This document shows, one piece after another, positions 47,440 to 57,700 of a stretch of DNA of 64,000 nucleotides. Under the pieces are notes generated by a model. It saw nothing but the letters and a program-made list of their open reading frames with translations. It searched no databases and had not been told where the DNA came from. Every line of letters starts with the position of its first letter. Position 1 is the stretch's first letter. Where the stretch lies: positions 1 through 64,000 of the forward strand of contig NZ_BCVX01000016.1 in NCBI RefSeq assembly GCF_001591965.1, in the 5' to 3' direction. Both the position numbers and the translations under genes were made by a program. The DNA is from Lysinibacillus odysseyi 34hs-1 = NBRC 100172 (GTDB taxonomy: Bacteria > Bacillota > Bacilli > Bacillales_A > Planococcaceae).

Positions 47440-48267
47440 ATGTCAGATTTACAAAAGCAAATTATTAAAGAGCTGCACGTATTGCCTGAAATTAATGTAG
47501 AAGAGGAAATCCGAAAGTCTATTGATTTTATGAAGGAATATGCTAAAAAGTATAGCTTTATTAAAGGCTTTGTGCTCGGTATCAGTGGTGGGCAGGATTC
47601 TACACTTGTCGGAAAGCTAGCCCAAATGGCGGTTAATGAGCTGAATGATGAGGCAGGGGAAAAGAAATATGCATTCATGGCTGTACGTCTCCCATATGGT
47701 GTACAGGCGGATGAACAGGACTGTCAGGATGCGCTGGATTACATTCAGCCAGATAAGATTTATACAGTGAATATCAAAGGGGCGGTAGATGCCAGCAGAA
47801 GTGCATTGGAAGAAGCGGGCATTGTTCTTAGCGATTTTGCCAAAGGGAATGAAAAAGCGCGTGAACGTATGAAAGTCCAATATTCTGTAGCGGCGATGCA
47901 TAACGCTGTTGTCCTTGGTACGGACCATGCGGCTGAAGCTATCACTGGATTTTTCACAAAGTTTGGTGATGGCGGTGCTGATCTGATGCCGATTTTCCGT
48001 TTAAACAAACGCCAAGGCAGGCAGATGCTAGCTCACTTAAACTGTCCGGAGCATTTATATTTAAAGGTACCGACAGCGGACTTGGAAGAGGATCGTCCGT
48101 CCTTGCCGGATGAAGTAGCGCTTGGCTTAACATACAGCCAAATTGATGATTATTTGGAAGGCAAAGAAATTCCTGAAGAAGCACGAAATATACTAGAGGG
48201 GCATTATCTGCGCTCCCAGCATAAACGTCATATGCCGATCACGATTTTTGATGACTTTTGGAAATGA
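47440..48267 (+). CDS. nadE: NH3-dependent NAD synthetase
   Basis: A 275-residue enzyme that amidates nicotinate adenine dinucleotide with ammonia and ATP. The ATP-pyrophosphatase loop is [10 protein letters not shown], followed by [40 protein letters not shown] and the DRPSLPDE loop. No glutaminase domain, so ammonia is used. AAGGAGG sets ATG 47440; co-transcribed with pncB. Confidence 0.96.
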   Translation: MSDLQKQIIKELHVLPEINVEEEIRKSIDFMKEYAKKYSFIKGFVLGISGGQDSTLVGKLAQMAVNELNDEAGEKKYAFMAVRLPYGVQADEQDCQDALDYIQPDKIYTVNIKGAVDASRSALEEAGIVLSDFAKGNEKARERMKVQYSVAAMHNAVVLGTDHAAEAITGFFTKFGDGGADLMPIFRLNKRQGRQMLAHLNCPEHLYLKVPTADLEEDRPSLPDEVALGLTYSQIDDYLEGKEIPEEARNILEGHYLRSQHKRHMPITIFDDFWK

Positions 48268-48311
48268 GTAAAAGCGATTCCTTTTATCGTCTGCTAAGGG
48301 ACTGCTTCCCC

Positions 48312-48345
48312 AGCCGTACTGCATTGTTGCAGTACGGCTTTCTAT
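48312..48345 (+). terminator. Terminator after nadE
   Basis: AGCCGTACTGCA pairs with TGCAGTACGGCT around four bases, followed by TTCT. Confidence 0.75.
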
Positions 48346-48409
48346 AAGGAGAAGGGGTAGATATTTAATCTATAAAAGGTTCGTATATAATAATCCAGGA
48401 GGTGTAAGC

Positions 48410-48742
48410 ATGAGGACAACACGTGTAGGCACCGTAACAGCAAATCCGCATGGGAAGGCAAAGCGGCACCTAGAAGCAGACAGCTCGTTTACCCTGATGA
48501 ATAGCGGACATTCGCTTGATGACTTTCAGCGGCAGCAACAGCAAAAACAAGGGAAGAAGAAAAAGCAGCCTGTCTCAAAGCAGATACTTGTAAACAAACG
48601 CCAGCATATTTTAATTAAGGGCATTCAATTTGAGGCTGATACAATTACCGCTACAAGGAATCATTTAATAAGACAATCCAGACATGTTAATCACATAAGT
48701 AAAATGAAACGCCGGCATGATACATATCGTACCTCTATCTAG
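48410..48742 (+). CDS. Small basic protein of unknown function
   Basis: A 110-residue, strongly basic protein with a Q/K-rich middle (FQRQQQQKQGKKKKQP) and many His and Arg near the end. CAGGAGGTG stands eight bases before ATG and a terminator follows, so it is probably a real gene. I recognise no domain, signal peptide or membrane helix. Nucleic-acid binding is a guess from charge. Confidence 0.6.
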   Translation: MRTTRVGTVTANPHGKAKRHLEADSSFTLMNSGHSLDDFQRQQQQKQGKKKKQPVSKQILVNKRQHILIKGIQFEADTITATRNHLIRQSRHVNHISKMKRRHDTYRTSI

Positions 48743-48778
48743 TCACTTGAACAGAAAATATGTTCAGGTGGCTTTTTC
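48741..48778 (+). terminator. Terminator after the small basic gene
   Basis: AGTCACTTGAAC pairs with GTTCAGGTGGCT, then TTTTTC. Confidence 0.82.
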
Positions 48779-48979
48779 ATGTTGGACAACCGTTAAAAGC
48801 TGCTGGTTGGGCCGGATGTTTGCTCGCCTTCAACGTCAAGAAATAGCCGAAAAGCTTTATTAACTCGTCATTTTTATTAGTAAATATTGTATAAGTTGTA
48901 TTCACTCCGCCTTTTCGATATGCTTGTATTAATCAAGAAAATTCAATCAATTGCCGTTTGAAATTCAAGGAGGCTATAT

Positions 48980-49924
48980 ATGCAGGAACATATTCAGGCT
49001 GTACTAAAAAATATAGAAAAAGTCATGATTGGCAAGCGTGAAGTTGCGGAACTGAGCATTGTCGCTTTACTGACAGGTGGGCATGTCCTACTGGAAGACG
49101 TACCAGGAGTAGGGAAAACGATGATGGTGCGCTCGCTTGCAAAATCGGTTGGGGCGAATTTTAAACGAATTCAATTCACGCCGGATTTATTGCCGTCAGA
49201 TGTAGTGGGAGTATCAATTTACAATCCGAAAACTTTGCAGTTTGAGTTTCGGCCAGGTCCGATTGTAGGAAATATTATTCTTGCTGATGAAATTAATCGG
49301 ACATCCCCGAAAACGCAGGCTGCTCTTTTAGAGGCCATGGAAGAAGCATCCATTACAGTGGACGGGGAAACACTTTCTATTCCGAAGCCCTTCTTTGTAA
49401 TGGCAACACAAAATCCAATCGAATATGAAGGTACATATCCATTGCCTGAGGCACAGCTGGATCGCTTTTTATTAAAGATTAGAATGGGATACCCGTCTGT
49501 TCAGCAGGAAATTGAAGTGCTACGGCGGGCGGAGAATAAGCAGCCGATTGAGGAAATTAAAGCTGTCATGACCGTGGAGGAGCTGCTGGCGCTGCAGCGG
49601 GCTGTTCAGCAGGTCTATATAGAAGATAGCGTGAAAGGTTATATTGTCGATATTGCAAGAGCTACCCGTGAGAACCCGCGTGTTTATTTGGGAGTCAGTC
49701 CTCGTGCTTCTGTCGCTCTAATGAAGGCATCACAGGCCTATGCTTTTATACAAGGAAGGGATTTTGTAAAACCGGATGATATCAAATACTTAGCGCCGTT
49801 TGTATTTGGCCATCGGTTGATTTTAACGCCTGATACGCGTTATGAAGGGGTTACCCCTGAACAGATCATCAGCCAGATTATCGAGCAGACATACGTCCCT
49901 GTCAGAAGGTTTACGGATTCATGA
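48980..49924 (+). CDS. MoxR-family AAA+ ATPase (YeaC-like)
   Basis: A 314-residue AAA+ chaperone. Walker A is EDVPGVGKTMMVRSLA, Walker B ILADEINRTSPKTQAALLEAMEE, sensor 1 MATQNPIEYEGTYPLPEAQLDRF. MoxR proteins usually act with a von Willebrand-type or DUF58 partner, which is the next gene (four-base overlap). Same MoxR-DUF58-transglutaminase-guaA order as B. subtilis yeaC-yeaD-yebA-guaA. Confidence 0.93.
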   Translation: MQEHIQAVLKNIEKVMIGKREVAELSIVALLTGGHVLLEDVPGVGKTMMVRSLAKSVGANFKRIQFTPDLLPSDVVGVSIYNPKTLQFEFRPGPIVGNIILADEINRTSPKTQAALLEAMEEASITVDGETLSIPKPFFVMATQNPIEYEGTYPLPEAQLDRFLLKIRMGYPSVQQEIEVLRRAENKQPIEEIKAVMTVEELLALQRAVQQVYIEDSVKGYIVDIARATRENPRVYLGVSPRASVALMKASQAYAFIQGRDFVKPDDIKYLAPFVFGHRLILTPDTRYEGVTPEQIISQIIEQTYVPVRRFTDS

Positions 49925-51126
49925 ATGCAAGGAAAGTAATAATAGGGATGAAGCGTGGGGCGCGTTTTTTAATGGTAGTAGGTCTGCTTGCATTAACTTT
50001 TTGCTTTGCCATGTTTCAAGGAGGCTTTGTGAGCTGGTTTATTTTCTTTACCCTTTTGCCATTCCTGCTGTATTCCTTACTGCTTGCTATGGTTCCGGTC
50101 CGTATTAGCAAGGTGGAAAGAGAAATTGTTCCTTCCAAGCTTCAGCGCGGCGGTAAAGCAAAGGTGACAGTTCGCTTCCGTAATCACACTCTGCTGCCTG
50201 CGGTCTTTTTGCTTGTACGCGAATTAGATCTGGACGAGCGTGTTTACCGTATTGCCGAGGGGCGTTCGGGACAACTTTTTTTTGCCGGATGGCGCCGCTC
50301 TTTTGAATGGACATATGAACTGGAAAACTTGCATCGCGGGGAGCATACTTTATCGGCACTTGAGGTGACGGTGACGGACTTCTTCGGCTGGGTAAGAAAA
50401 AGACGGGTGATTGAACAGCGTAATACCTTTCTTGTCTACCCGCATACAGTGGAGATGAATTACACCTCTTTACAGGTGCACTATGATCAGGGGGCTTTAG
50501 CTGCAAGATATGCAATTGCTAAAGATACAACACTTGTGACTGGTGTACGTGATTACCAGGCAGGCGACCGCTTTTCATGGATTCACTGGAAATCATTTGC
50601 GAAAAATGGAGAACTGCGGACTAAGGAATTTGAGGATCGCCAATCTCAAAAGCTCTTCGTTTGCATTGACCGAACGGCCTCCGATCAATTTGAAGAAGTA
50701 GTGGAACTGACAGCGTCCATGCTGCACTCTATCGTAGCAAGAAATGGAGATGTTGCCTTTTTATCCGGAGGTGAAAGCCGTGTATTTTACCCGGCTATCC
50801 GAACGGAGGTACAGCTGGAGCAAATTATGCAGTATTTAGCTATCGTCAGGTGTGATACGGGATTGCCGCTGGAGCAGCTTTTACGCACCGAAAGAGAATT
50901 GAACAGCGCCATCTTGATTTTGGTCACAGGATCGTTGACAAATGATCTCAAGGCATTTTTGATGAATGGTTTCAAATACGCGCGGGCTGTAATATGCTTT
51001 GTCGTTGTAGCAAAAGAACAATATGCCAGCTATAAAGGGGCATCTGTCAGATTTTCAAATAGCAAGGTCATTTATATTACGAAGGAAATGTTCAGCCAAG
51101 CCTTCACGGAGGTGAATAAACCGTGA
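49921..51126 (+). CDS. DUF58 membrane protein (YeaD-like)
   Basis: A 401-residue protein with two N-terminal membrane helices (about 15-58), a beta-rich segment and the DUF58 core GVRDYQAGDRFSWIHWKSFAK, then a von Willebrand-like domain. It is the usual partner of MoxR ATPases. Coupled by four-base overlaps to both neighbours. Molecular role not established. Confidence 0.9.
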   Translation: MNARKVIIGMKRGARFLMVVGLLALTFCFAMFQGGFVSWFIFFTLLPFLLYSLLLAMVPVRISKVEREIVPSKLQRGGKAKVTVRFRNHTLLPAVFLLVRELDLDERVYRIAEGRSGQLFFAGWRRSFEWTYELENLHRGEHTLSALEVTVTDFFGWVRKRRVIEQRNTFLVYPHTVEMNYTSLQVHYDQGALAARYAIAKDTTLVTGVRDYQAGDRFSWIHWKSFAKNGELRTKEFEDRQSQKLFVCIDRTASDQFEEVVELTASMLHSIVARNGDVAFLSGGESRVFYPAIRTEVQLEQIMQYLAIVRCDTGLPLEQLLRTERELNSAILILVTGSLTNDLKAFLMNGFKYARAVICFVVVAKEQYASYKGASVRFSNSKVIYITKEMFSQAFTEVNKP

Positions 51127-53294
51127 AAAAAAAGTCAATGCATTATATAGAGATGACCTTTTACTATATTATTTTGTTTTTCATCTTGCGCGAATGGCTG
51201 GTGCCGGTGGTGGAATTAACATCGACAGGCCACCTGGCGCTGCTTTTGCTGTTTATCGCTATTGCATTTTTATTAAATATTTTTGAAGCTCCGTTCTTTA
51301 TCTCGTGGATAATAAAGGTTGCCTATATTGCCTGGTTTATTGTCTCTGTATATACAGAGGGAACGGTATTTAGTGGTGCGGGCATTCAATTTTTACTCGC
51401 CGATATCCGCGCAAATATTTCATTATTACTTGCCGGGGATTGGGAAAATGTGACGAACCCGTTCCGTTCGCTTCTTTTCTTTATCCTCATCTGGATGCTG
51501 ATCTATTTAATCCATCATTGGTTGACGGTGAGAAAGACAATTTTCTATTTCTTTGCGTTGACTGTATTCTTTATTTCTACGTTAGACACGTTTACGACAT
51601 ATGATGGAAAAGCAGCTATTGTGAAGGTTATATTGCTCGGACTTGTGATGACAGCCCTTCTTTATATGAAGCGCCTTATGGCAGAAACCGGCACAACATT
51701 TGTCTTTTCAAAATATATGCGTTATTTTCTGCCGGTGATAGTAACTATCGCGGCAGTTGGGTTTATGGCCGTGTTATTACCTAAGGCAGCACCCCAGTGG
51801 CCGGATCCGGTGCCCTATATTAAAAATTTATCCGGAAATGGCGGCCAAAATTCGATGTCCAAAGTTGGAATCGGCGAAGATGACAGCCGTTTGGGAGGCT
51901 CATTTGAAGCTGATGATACAGTTGTCTTTACGGTACATTCCCCGGACAAGCAATACTGGCGTATTGAAACGAAGGATTTCTACACAACAAAGGGGTGGGA
52001 ATCAACAGGCAATGATAATGATGAATATGAGGTTGCCCAAAATGAGGCATTTATCTCTATTTGGCCAAACGAGAAAAAAGAAGCAGTTTCGGCATTTATC
52101 TATCCAAAAATAGACCGATCCTATGTTTTGCAGGCGTATGGAATGATGTCGGTATTATTCGATGCTCCTGATGCTATGCTCTTCCAGGAAAGGGCAACGG
52201 AGCGCTTTAATACAAAGGGAGCGGATGGCAGTGAGCGCCCGCTTGATCAATACGAAGTCGTCTACAGCACACCGGAATACAGCTATACACAGTTGAAGAC
52301 ACCGGTAACGGATTCCGAGCTGATGTATATAGATGAGCGGTATTTACAGCTGCCAGATGAATTGCCGGAACGTGTCAGAACATTGGCAGCCGATACGGTA
52401 GAAGGGCGCAAAACGGACTATGATAGAGCAAAGGCAATTGAGCAATACTTCAAGCGGGGCGGCTTTACATATGAGACGAAGAATGTAGAAGTTCCTGTGG
52501 AGAATCAAGATTATGTTGATCAATTCCTTTTCGAAACAAAGCGAGGCTACTGCGATAACTTCTCCACTTCGATGGTAGTGATGCTCCGTTCAGTTGGTAT
52601 TCCGGCACGCTGGGTAAAGGGATATGCAAATGGTACAGAGGTCGATAAAACAGAGAAAGGGCTTCGTGTATTTGAAATAGAAAACAATGATGCCCATTCA
52701 TGGGTTGAAGCTTATATTGATGGAATTGGCTGGATGCCGTTTGAACCGACAATCGGCTTTGTAAACCAGTCGGATATTAACTTCGATATGGAGCTGAACC
52801 AATCTGCCCCTCAGGAGATGCTTCAGCAGCAGGAGCAGGACCGCCAAGAAATAGAAAGGGAAGTAAAGGAACAGGAAGAAAAGGAGAAGCAGGCATCTAA
52901 AAAGAAACACTCATCTAATGAGGGAAGCAGCTGGGTATGGGGCATTATTTTCTTCCTCATCCTTCTTGTGATAGGAGTTGGTTTGAAAACAAGACGCAAA
53001 TGGATGCCGAAAGTGTATATTCAGGCACAGCGCCGTAAACCTGTTAGTGCGTCGACGATTCAGTCTTCTTATAAAGTGCTGATGAGGCAGCTGACATTTG
53101 TCGGGCTGAAACGTAAGCCTGATGAGACATTGCAGGCATTTGCTGGACGTGTAGATGAGCGCTTCGGAACGGACGATATGTCGAAGGTGACAACCGTGTA
53201 TGAGAAGGCGATTTATAGCAAAAATACAAATAATCATTCATTTGATGAAATTAAAGAAAGTTGGGAATATTTAATCAATCGCACTACCGGTTGA
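51123..53294 (+). CDS. Membrane transglutaminase-like protein (TgpA/YebA type)
   Basis: A 723-residue protein. Six or so N-terminal membrane helices (about 10-220), an outer transglutaminase-like domain (about 400-560) with the Cys in KRGYCDNFSTSMVVMLRSVG, the His in NDAHSWVEAYIDG and the third residue in GWMPFEPT, then a K/E/Q coiled coil, one more helix (WVWGIIFFLILLVIGVGL) and a cytoplasmic DUF4129-like tail. Starts with GTG overlapping the DUF58 stop. Catalytic residues intact; substrate unknown. Confidence 0.9.
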   Translation: MKKKSMHYIEMTFYYIILFFILREWLVPVVELTSTGHLALLLLFIAIAFLLNIFEAPFFISWIIKVAYIAWFIVSVYTEGTVFSGAGIQFLLADIRANISLLLAGDWENVTNPFRSLLFFILIWMLIYLIHHWLTVRKTIFYFFALTVFFISTLDTFTTYDGKAAIVKVILLGLVMTALLYMKRLMAETGTTFVFSKYMRYFLPVIVTIAAVGFMAVLLPKAAPQWPDPVPYIKNLSGNGGQNSMSKVGIGEDDSRLGGSFEADDTVVFTVHSPDKQYWRIETKDFYTTKGWESTGNDNDEYEVAQNEAFISIWPNEKKEAVSAFIYPKIDRSYVLQAYGMMSVLFDAPDAMLFQERATERFNTKGADGSERPLDQYEVVYSTPEYSYTQLKTPVTDSELMYIDERYLQLPDELPERVRTLAADTVEGRKTDYDRAKAIEQYFKRGGFTYETKNVEVPVENQDYVDQFLFETKRGYCDNFSTSMVVMLRSVGIPARWVKGYANGTEVDKTEKGLRVFEIENNDAHSWVEAYIDGIGWMPFEPTIGFVNQSDINFDMELNQSAPQEMLQQQEQDRQEIEREVKEQEEKEKQASKKKHSSNEGSSWVWGIIFFLILLVIGVGLKTRRKWMPKVYIQAQRRKPVSASTIQSSYKVLMRQLTFVGLKRKPDETLQAFAGRVDERFGTDDMSKVTTVYEKAIYSKNTNNHSFDEIKESWEYLINRTTG

Positions 53295-53340
53295 TTTTAC
53301 GTATATTAAAGAGTAAAATTTAGAAAAATCATTAATAGGT

Positions 53341-53417
53341 GTGCCTTCATATAAGTCCGATAATACGGTTCGGATGTCTCTACTAAGTTACCTTAAATAA
53401 CTTATCTATGACGGTAG
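53341..53417 (+). promoter_or_regulatory. Guanine-type purine riboswitch upstream of guaA
   Basis: Aptamer blocks: CTTCATATAA, AATACGGTTCGGATGTCTCTACTAAG, CCTTAAATAA and TCTATGA. P1 pairs CC-TTCATA with TATGACGG (one mismatch). The specificity base before TATG is C, which selects guanine over adenine. Followed by a terminator, so guanine is expected to shut off guaA. Confidence 0.88.
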
Positions 53418-53471
53418 GCCGGCGTATATCCTTATGGGTGTACCCTGCCTATCCGTAGATAGATGTAGATG

Positions 53472-53505
53472 AACGCGTAGAATTCTTTTCTTCGCGTTTT
53501 TTTAT
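53472..53505 (+). terminator. Riboswitch-controlled terminator before guaA
   Basis: AACGCGTAGAA pairs with TTCTTCGCGTT (one mismatch), then TTTTTTTA. Confidence 0.8.
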
Positions 53506-53546
53506 AAATATAGGGCGCCTTTATCATACTAGAAGAGGTGGAAATA

Positions 53547-55097
53547 GTGTCAACTCCTTTATTAAAAGAGCAAGAAAAAGTGGTCGTTCTTGATTTCGGC
53601 AGTCAGTTTAACCAGCTGATCACTCGTCGTATCCGTGAGTTCGGTGTATTCTCAGAGCTTCACCCACATACAGTGACAGCAGAGGAAATCAAAGAAATGA
53701 ACGCAGTAGGAATCGTCTTCTCAGGCGGACCAAACTCTGTGTACGATGAAAATGCTTTTGGTGTAGATCCAGCAATTTTTGAGCTTGGCTTACCGATTTT
53801 AGGTATTTGCTACGGCATGCAGCTAATGGCCTTCAAAAACGGCGGTAAGGTAGAAAGCGCTGCTACACGTGAATACGGAAAAGCGGAACTAACAGTCACT
53901 ACAGAAAACAAATTATTCGGCAGCCTGCCAGCGAGCCAGGTTGTATGGATGAGCCACGGTGACCATGTAACAGAAGTACCGGAAGGCTTTGAAGTTATCG
54001 CAACAAGTGCATCTTGCGAGATTGCAGCGATGGCAAATCCGGCACGTAACTTTTATGCTGTACAATTCCATCCGGAAGTACGTCACTCTGTATACGGAAA
54101 TGACTTACTGAAAAACTTCGTATTCGATGTATGTGGTGCGAAGGGCGACTGGTCGATGGCGAACTTCATCGAGCTTGAAATGGCAAAAATCCGTGAGCTA
54201 GTAGGCGACAAGCAAGTGCTATGTGCATTATCAGGCGGTGTAGACTCTTCTGTAGTAGCTGTCTTAATCCATAAAGCAATCGGTGACCAGCTGACTTGTA
54301 TGTTCGTAGACCACAACTTAAACCGTAAAGGTGAAGTAGAACAAGTCATGAAGACGTTCACTGAGGACTTCGATATGAAGGTCATCAAAATTGATGCACG
54401 CGAACGCTTCATGAACAAATTAAAAGGCGTTTCTGACCCAGAGCAAAAACGTAAAATCATTGGTAACGAATTCATCTATGTGTTTGATGAGGAATCAAAC
54501 AAGCTGAAGGACATGGACTTCCTTGCACAAGGAACACTTTACACAGACATCATTGAGTCTGGTACAGCAACAGCGCAAACAATCAAATCACACCATAACG
54601 TCGGCGGTCTTCCAGAAGATATGAAATTCCAATTGATCGAGCCGTTAAATACATTATTCAAAGACGAAGTACGTGCTCTAGGTCTAGAGCTTGGCCTTCC
54701 AGAAGAAATCGTTTGGCGCCAGCCATTCCCGGGTCCAGGCCTTGGTATCCGTGTACTTGGCGAGGTAACAGAGGACAAGCTTGATATCGTTCGCGAAGCG
54801 GATTACATCCTTCGTGAAGAAATCAAAAAAGCCGGCCTTGACCGCGACATCTGGCAATACTTCTGCGTACTGCCGGACATCCGTTCAGTAGGCGTTATGG
54901 GTGATGGCCGTACGTACGACTACGCAATCGGTATCCGTGCCGTAACATCAATCGACGGTATGACATCCGACTGGGCACGTATCCCTTGGGATGTACTAGA
55001 AAAAATCTCTGTACGTATCGTTAACGAAGTAAAACACGTAAACCGCGTGCTGTATGATGTTACTTCTAAGCCACCTGCGACTATTGAGTGGGAATAG
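53547..55097 (+). CDS. guaA: GMP synthase (glutamine-hydrolysing)
   Basis: A 516-residue enzyme converting XMP to GMP. The glutaminase domain (1-200) has GICYGMQ with the Cys and FHPEVRHS with the His; the synthetase domain has [13 protein letters not shown] and the C-terminal dimerisation part ends [10 protein letters not shown] choose GTG 53547, six bases after AGAGGTGG; the in-frame GTG at 53538 lies on that site. The last codons form the attachment site of the element that follows; the coding end is intact, but no terminator for guaA is visible. Confidence 0.95.
   Translation: MSTPLLKEQEKVVVLDFGSQFNQLITRRIREFGVFSELHPHTVTAEEIKEMNAVGIVFSGGPNSVYDENAFGVDPAIFELGLPILGICYGMQLMAFKNGGKVESAATREYGKAELTVTTENKLFGSLPASQVVWMSHGDHVTEVPEGFEVIATSASCEIAAMANPARNFYAVQFHPEVRHSVYGNDLLKNFVFDVCGAKGDWSMANFIELEMAKIRELVGDKQVLCALSGGVDSSVVAVLIHKAIGDQLTCMFVDHNLNRKGEVEQVMKTFTEDFDMKVIKIDARERFMNKLKGVSDPEQKRKIIGNEFIYVFDEESNKLKDMDFLAQGTLYTDIIESGTATAQTIKSHHNVGGLPEDMKFQLIEPLNTLFKDEVRALGLELGLPEEIVWRQPFPGPGLGIRVLGEVTEDKLDIVREADYILREEIKKAGLDRDIWQYFCVLPDIRSVGVMGDGRTYDYAIGIRAVTSIDGMTSDWARIPWDVLEKISVRIVNEVKHVNRVLYDVTSKPPATIEWE
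55073..55085 (+). repeat. Attachment core copy 1, within the guaA end
   Basis: ACCTGCGACTATT, encoding part of PPATI at the GuaA C-terminus. The identical 13 bases recur at 55184-55196, and each copy is followed by CCGAATTT (55101-55108 and 55199-55206). Likely attL of the element. Confidence 0.65.
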
Positions 55098-55183
55098 CCT
55101 CCGAATTTCAATCGGTGCTATTATCGTAGAAAAGCCGGTATATCAACGCCTTGAGCACGTTTCGTGTTTTAGGGTGTCGTAAA

Positions 55184-55196
55184 ACCTGCGACTATT
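55184..55196 (+). repeat. Attachment core copy 2
   Basis: ACCTGCGACTATT again, 111 bases after copy 1 and 60 bases before the recombinase gene. Either a second attachment site from an earlier insertion or a recombinase accessory site. Confidence 0.6.
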
Positions 55197-55256
55197 ATCC
55201 GAATTTTACTCCTTTCTATTTAACGATTAAAACGTTATTTAGGGAGGAGTTTTTTT

Positions 55257-56186
55257 GTGCGCAAAATTAGCGAATTGACAGACGACTTTCATTTAACGCA
55301 GAAGCTAGAAGGTCGAGCCGTTAAGTATATCAATTTATGTGAACGTAGGTTAAGCAATTGGAGCGAGTATATGAAGTCTGTTCTCGGTATTGAAAATATC
55401 GAAGATGTAAAGGCATCACATATCCGTAGCTATATCGGATACTGCCAAGAATTAGGTCGAGAAAAAGCAATAACCATTAACGGAAATTTATCGACTATCC
55501 GAGTTTTCTTTAAGTATCTGATAGACGAGGAGTTTATCGATGAACTAGACGATCCAACTCGCCGTGTTAAAGACTTGCGTGAGGATAAACGTATTATAAC
55601 GACTTTTAATGATGAAGAAGTTAGACGGATTTTACAGTATACTCCGGAGGCTACTTATTCAAATATCCGTGATAAGTGTATTATTGCGTTTTTATTTGAT
55701 ACTGGAATACGTGTCAGCGAACTATGCGGAATTAAAAACGAGGACATTCGAGTAGACAGTATTCTTATCCGTGGAAAAGGTTCGAAGGAACGTCTTGTTT
55801 ATATTAGTAAAACCATGCGGAAATATATGAGGAAGTATGAGAAGGCAAAGGCGAAAAAATTCGATAAGCCACATTTTGAAGAGATCGAAGATTATTATTT
55901 CCTCGACCAATCCGGCTGGAAGATGCATAGAGCATCGATTAACCGAATTTTGAGGAATCGTTGTGAGCCAGTAAATATACGACCGGAAGTGCGATGTTCG
56001 CCGCATGATTGTAGGCATTATTTTGCACAGAAACAGTTGCGGAATGGTATCGATATGTATAGCCTGAGTCGTTTACTCGGTCATTACGACGTGTCAATGA
56101 CTTCGAAATACCTTCGTGGAATAGAGCAGAGAGATATTTTGAAAATTGGGCGTAAATATTCGCCTTTAAATGAAATGCGATTATAA
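55257..56186 (+). CDS. Tyrosine recombinase (integrase) of the guaA element
   Basis: A 309-residue XerC/D-like integrase. A SAM-like core-binding domain (about 20-105) precedes the catalytic domain with all key residues: Arg in GIRVSELCG, Lys in RGKGSKERLV, HDCRHYFA (His-x-x-Arg), LLGHYDVSMTSKYL (His and the Tyr nucleophile). Starts with GTG behind GGGAGGAG. Its place right after guaA and pointing away from it identifies guaA's 3' end as the integration target, a site used by islands in several bacteria. Confidence 0.93.
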   Translation: MRKISELTDDFHLTQKLEGRAVKYINLCERRLSNWSEYMKSVLGIENIEDVKASHIRSYIGYCQELGREKAITINGNLSTIRVFFKYLIDEEFIDELDDPTRRVKDLREDKRIITTFNDEEVRRILQYTPEATYSNIRDKCIIAFLFDTGIRVSELCGIKNEDIRVDSILIRGKGSKERLVYISKTMRKYMRKYEKAKAKKFDKPHFEEIEDYYFLDQSGWKMHRASINRILRNRCEPVNIRPEVRCSPHDCRHYFAQKQLRNGIDMYSLSRLLGHYDVSMTSKYLRGIEQRDILKIGRKYSPLNEMRL

Positions 56187-56782
56187 AAAGGAAAAAGACG
56201 CTCCGACGGCAATCGGAACGACTTCTTACAACTAAATATCTACGCTAAAAATTGCCTGGCAGCAATAGCGTTTAATTGAGTTCATTATATCGAAAAAAAT
56301 TCGATGATGCAACTCTTATTAAGTGCACCCTATTTTATGCGAAGCGTCGAGGTCGCCCAATAATTCGACGTTAATCTAACCTGGTCAGTGCCGTCCGTCA
56401 CACCGCAAACTACGGAATATATCGCTGATCCAGCCATTTCCCGTTATGGTAGCGATGAAGGGCGAGCTCTGCCATTAAAGGAGCGGTAGGTTTATCGGGG
56501 CATTACGGTGCCGGTAAATATACACATGCGGATTGCAGTACGATCACCGCACGTTTAGGACGATAATTAAACGAGTGTATATGCAGTGAAAGCTGCCGAC
56601 CAACGGGAGCATACGAAGAAACCTCGGACGTCACCATGACGCTGAAATTATGCGGTCGCTACTTATTGTCGCTTGATACGTTTTCCTACGTGTCTTGCGG
56701 CAGTAGGTAACGACTGTGCGCCGATTTCCTGGAGCGAGCAGCCATTCTGCTGAAATTTAGTTTGATTTGTCAACAGGAGTCT
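56187..56782. other. Gap with decayed coding-like sequence
   Basis: About 600 bases without an intact gene. Three short open stretches read like real protein in the element's codon style: around 56380-56488 (WSVPSVTPQTTEYIADPAIS), 56472-56565 (GAVGLSGHYGAGKYTHADC) and 56570-56710 (TGAYEETSDVTMTLKLCGRY), broken by stops and frame changes. This suggests one or more dead genes. A hairpin, GCTCCGA/TCGGAAC, lies near 56200 and an ATATCGA/TTCGATG hairpin near 56285. Confidence 0.45.
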
Positions 56783-57451
56783 TTAAGAATGATAGAGAAT
56801 ATTATATTTATTTAAAATTGCCAACACTTCTTCAAGCTCATTATTATTAAGTTTATCTCTTAAACCACGCTCAAATTCAATATCCCTTGTCTTTTTCTTC
56901 ATTTCTTCTATTTTTTCATTTACTAGGGGAATTACAACTTCGTTACGATATTTTTTAGCAGCCTCTAAAGTTTCGAAATTCTTATAAATGGTTAAATCGA
57001 AAACGTTTTTATGAACCTTATAACCATAGATTCTCTCTACTCCGTTAACTATACTTTTTTGAGGAAATATTAAATGTAAATCCTGTTCAATATTCTTGCT
57101 CAAAATATTAGTAGAATTGAGTTTAGAATTGTAAATCCTAAGATTTTCTAATCTATTATCTAGTGGGTTGTTATTGATATGATCGACTGTGTTCCCCCAA
57201 TAATCTAATTCAGAATACTCGTTTTCGATAATCATTCTATGGAGACGTACTGAATGTTTATTAACACTTGTTTTTACTGAGGCATACTTCCTGTTTGATG
57301 GAAAAGTAATGGTCCATCTAAATTTATGTAGGTAATTTTCCCAAGAAGATTTATCTACTATTACTTCTAATTTATATTTACCTACAGTTGAAAACTCTAT
57401 ATATTCCTTGCCATTTAAGTGAGTAATGCGGTATGGGTTTGATGATTCCAC
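56783..57451 (-). CDS. HNH homing-type endonuclease
   Basis: A 222-residue protein. The HNH core is RLHRMIIENEY followed by GNTVDHINNNPLDNRLENLRI, as in phage intron-type and free-standing homing nucleases; the C-terminal AAKKYRNEVVIPL resembles a DNA-binding helix. AGGAGAG seven bases upstream selects GTG 57451; longer frames lack a start signal. It is much more AT-rich than the flanking element genes and points the other way, so it looks like a later insertion. Confidence 0.8.
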   Translation of the reverse strand: MESSNPYRITHLNGKEYIEFSTVGKYKLEVIVDKSSWENYLHKFRWTITFPSNRKYASVKTSVNKHSVRLHRMIIENEYSELDYWGNTVDHINNNPLDNRLENLRIYNSKLNSTNILSKNIEQDLHLIFPQKSIVNGVERIYGYKVHKNVFDLTIYKNFETLEAAKKYRNEVVIPLVNEKIEEMKKKTRDIEFERGLRDKLNNNELEEVLAILNKYNILYHS

Positions 57452-57526
57452 TTGATCTCTCCTAACTAAATTTAAGTAATATTTTAACATAAATTTATGT
57501 ATTAAAGATCCTGTTTTGTAAAATCG

Positions 57527-57669
57527 GTGAATGAAATAGCAACATTGTCGGACGACATAAACGTAATCACGGCCGAGATCAACGCATACCAACGTGTAGC
57601 AGGCGAGGCAATATTCGAAATAGGCAAACGGCTCAAGCACGTTAAGGAAAACGACTTGGCTCAAGGACT
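57527..57669 (+). pseudogene. Truncated DUF3102-like gene fragment
   Basis: [20 protein letters not shown] and [14 protein letters not shown] match the N-terminal part of DUF3102 phage proteins, which normally run on past 150 residues. Here similarity stops after about 45 residues and the frame runs into a terminator hairpin. There is no ribosome site upstream; the HNH gene lies next to it. Probably left behind by the HNH insertion and a deletion. Confidence 0.6.
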
Positions 57670-57700
57670 ATTCGGCGGTGGAGCGGTTGAGGGCACAAAT

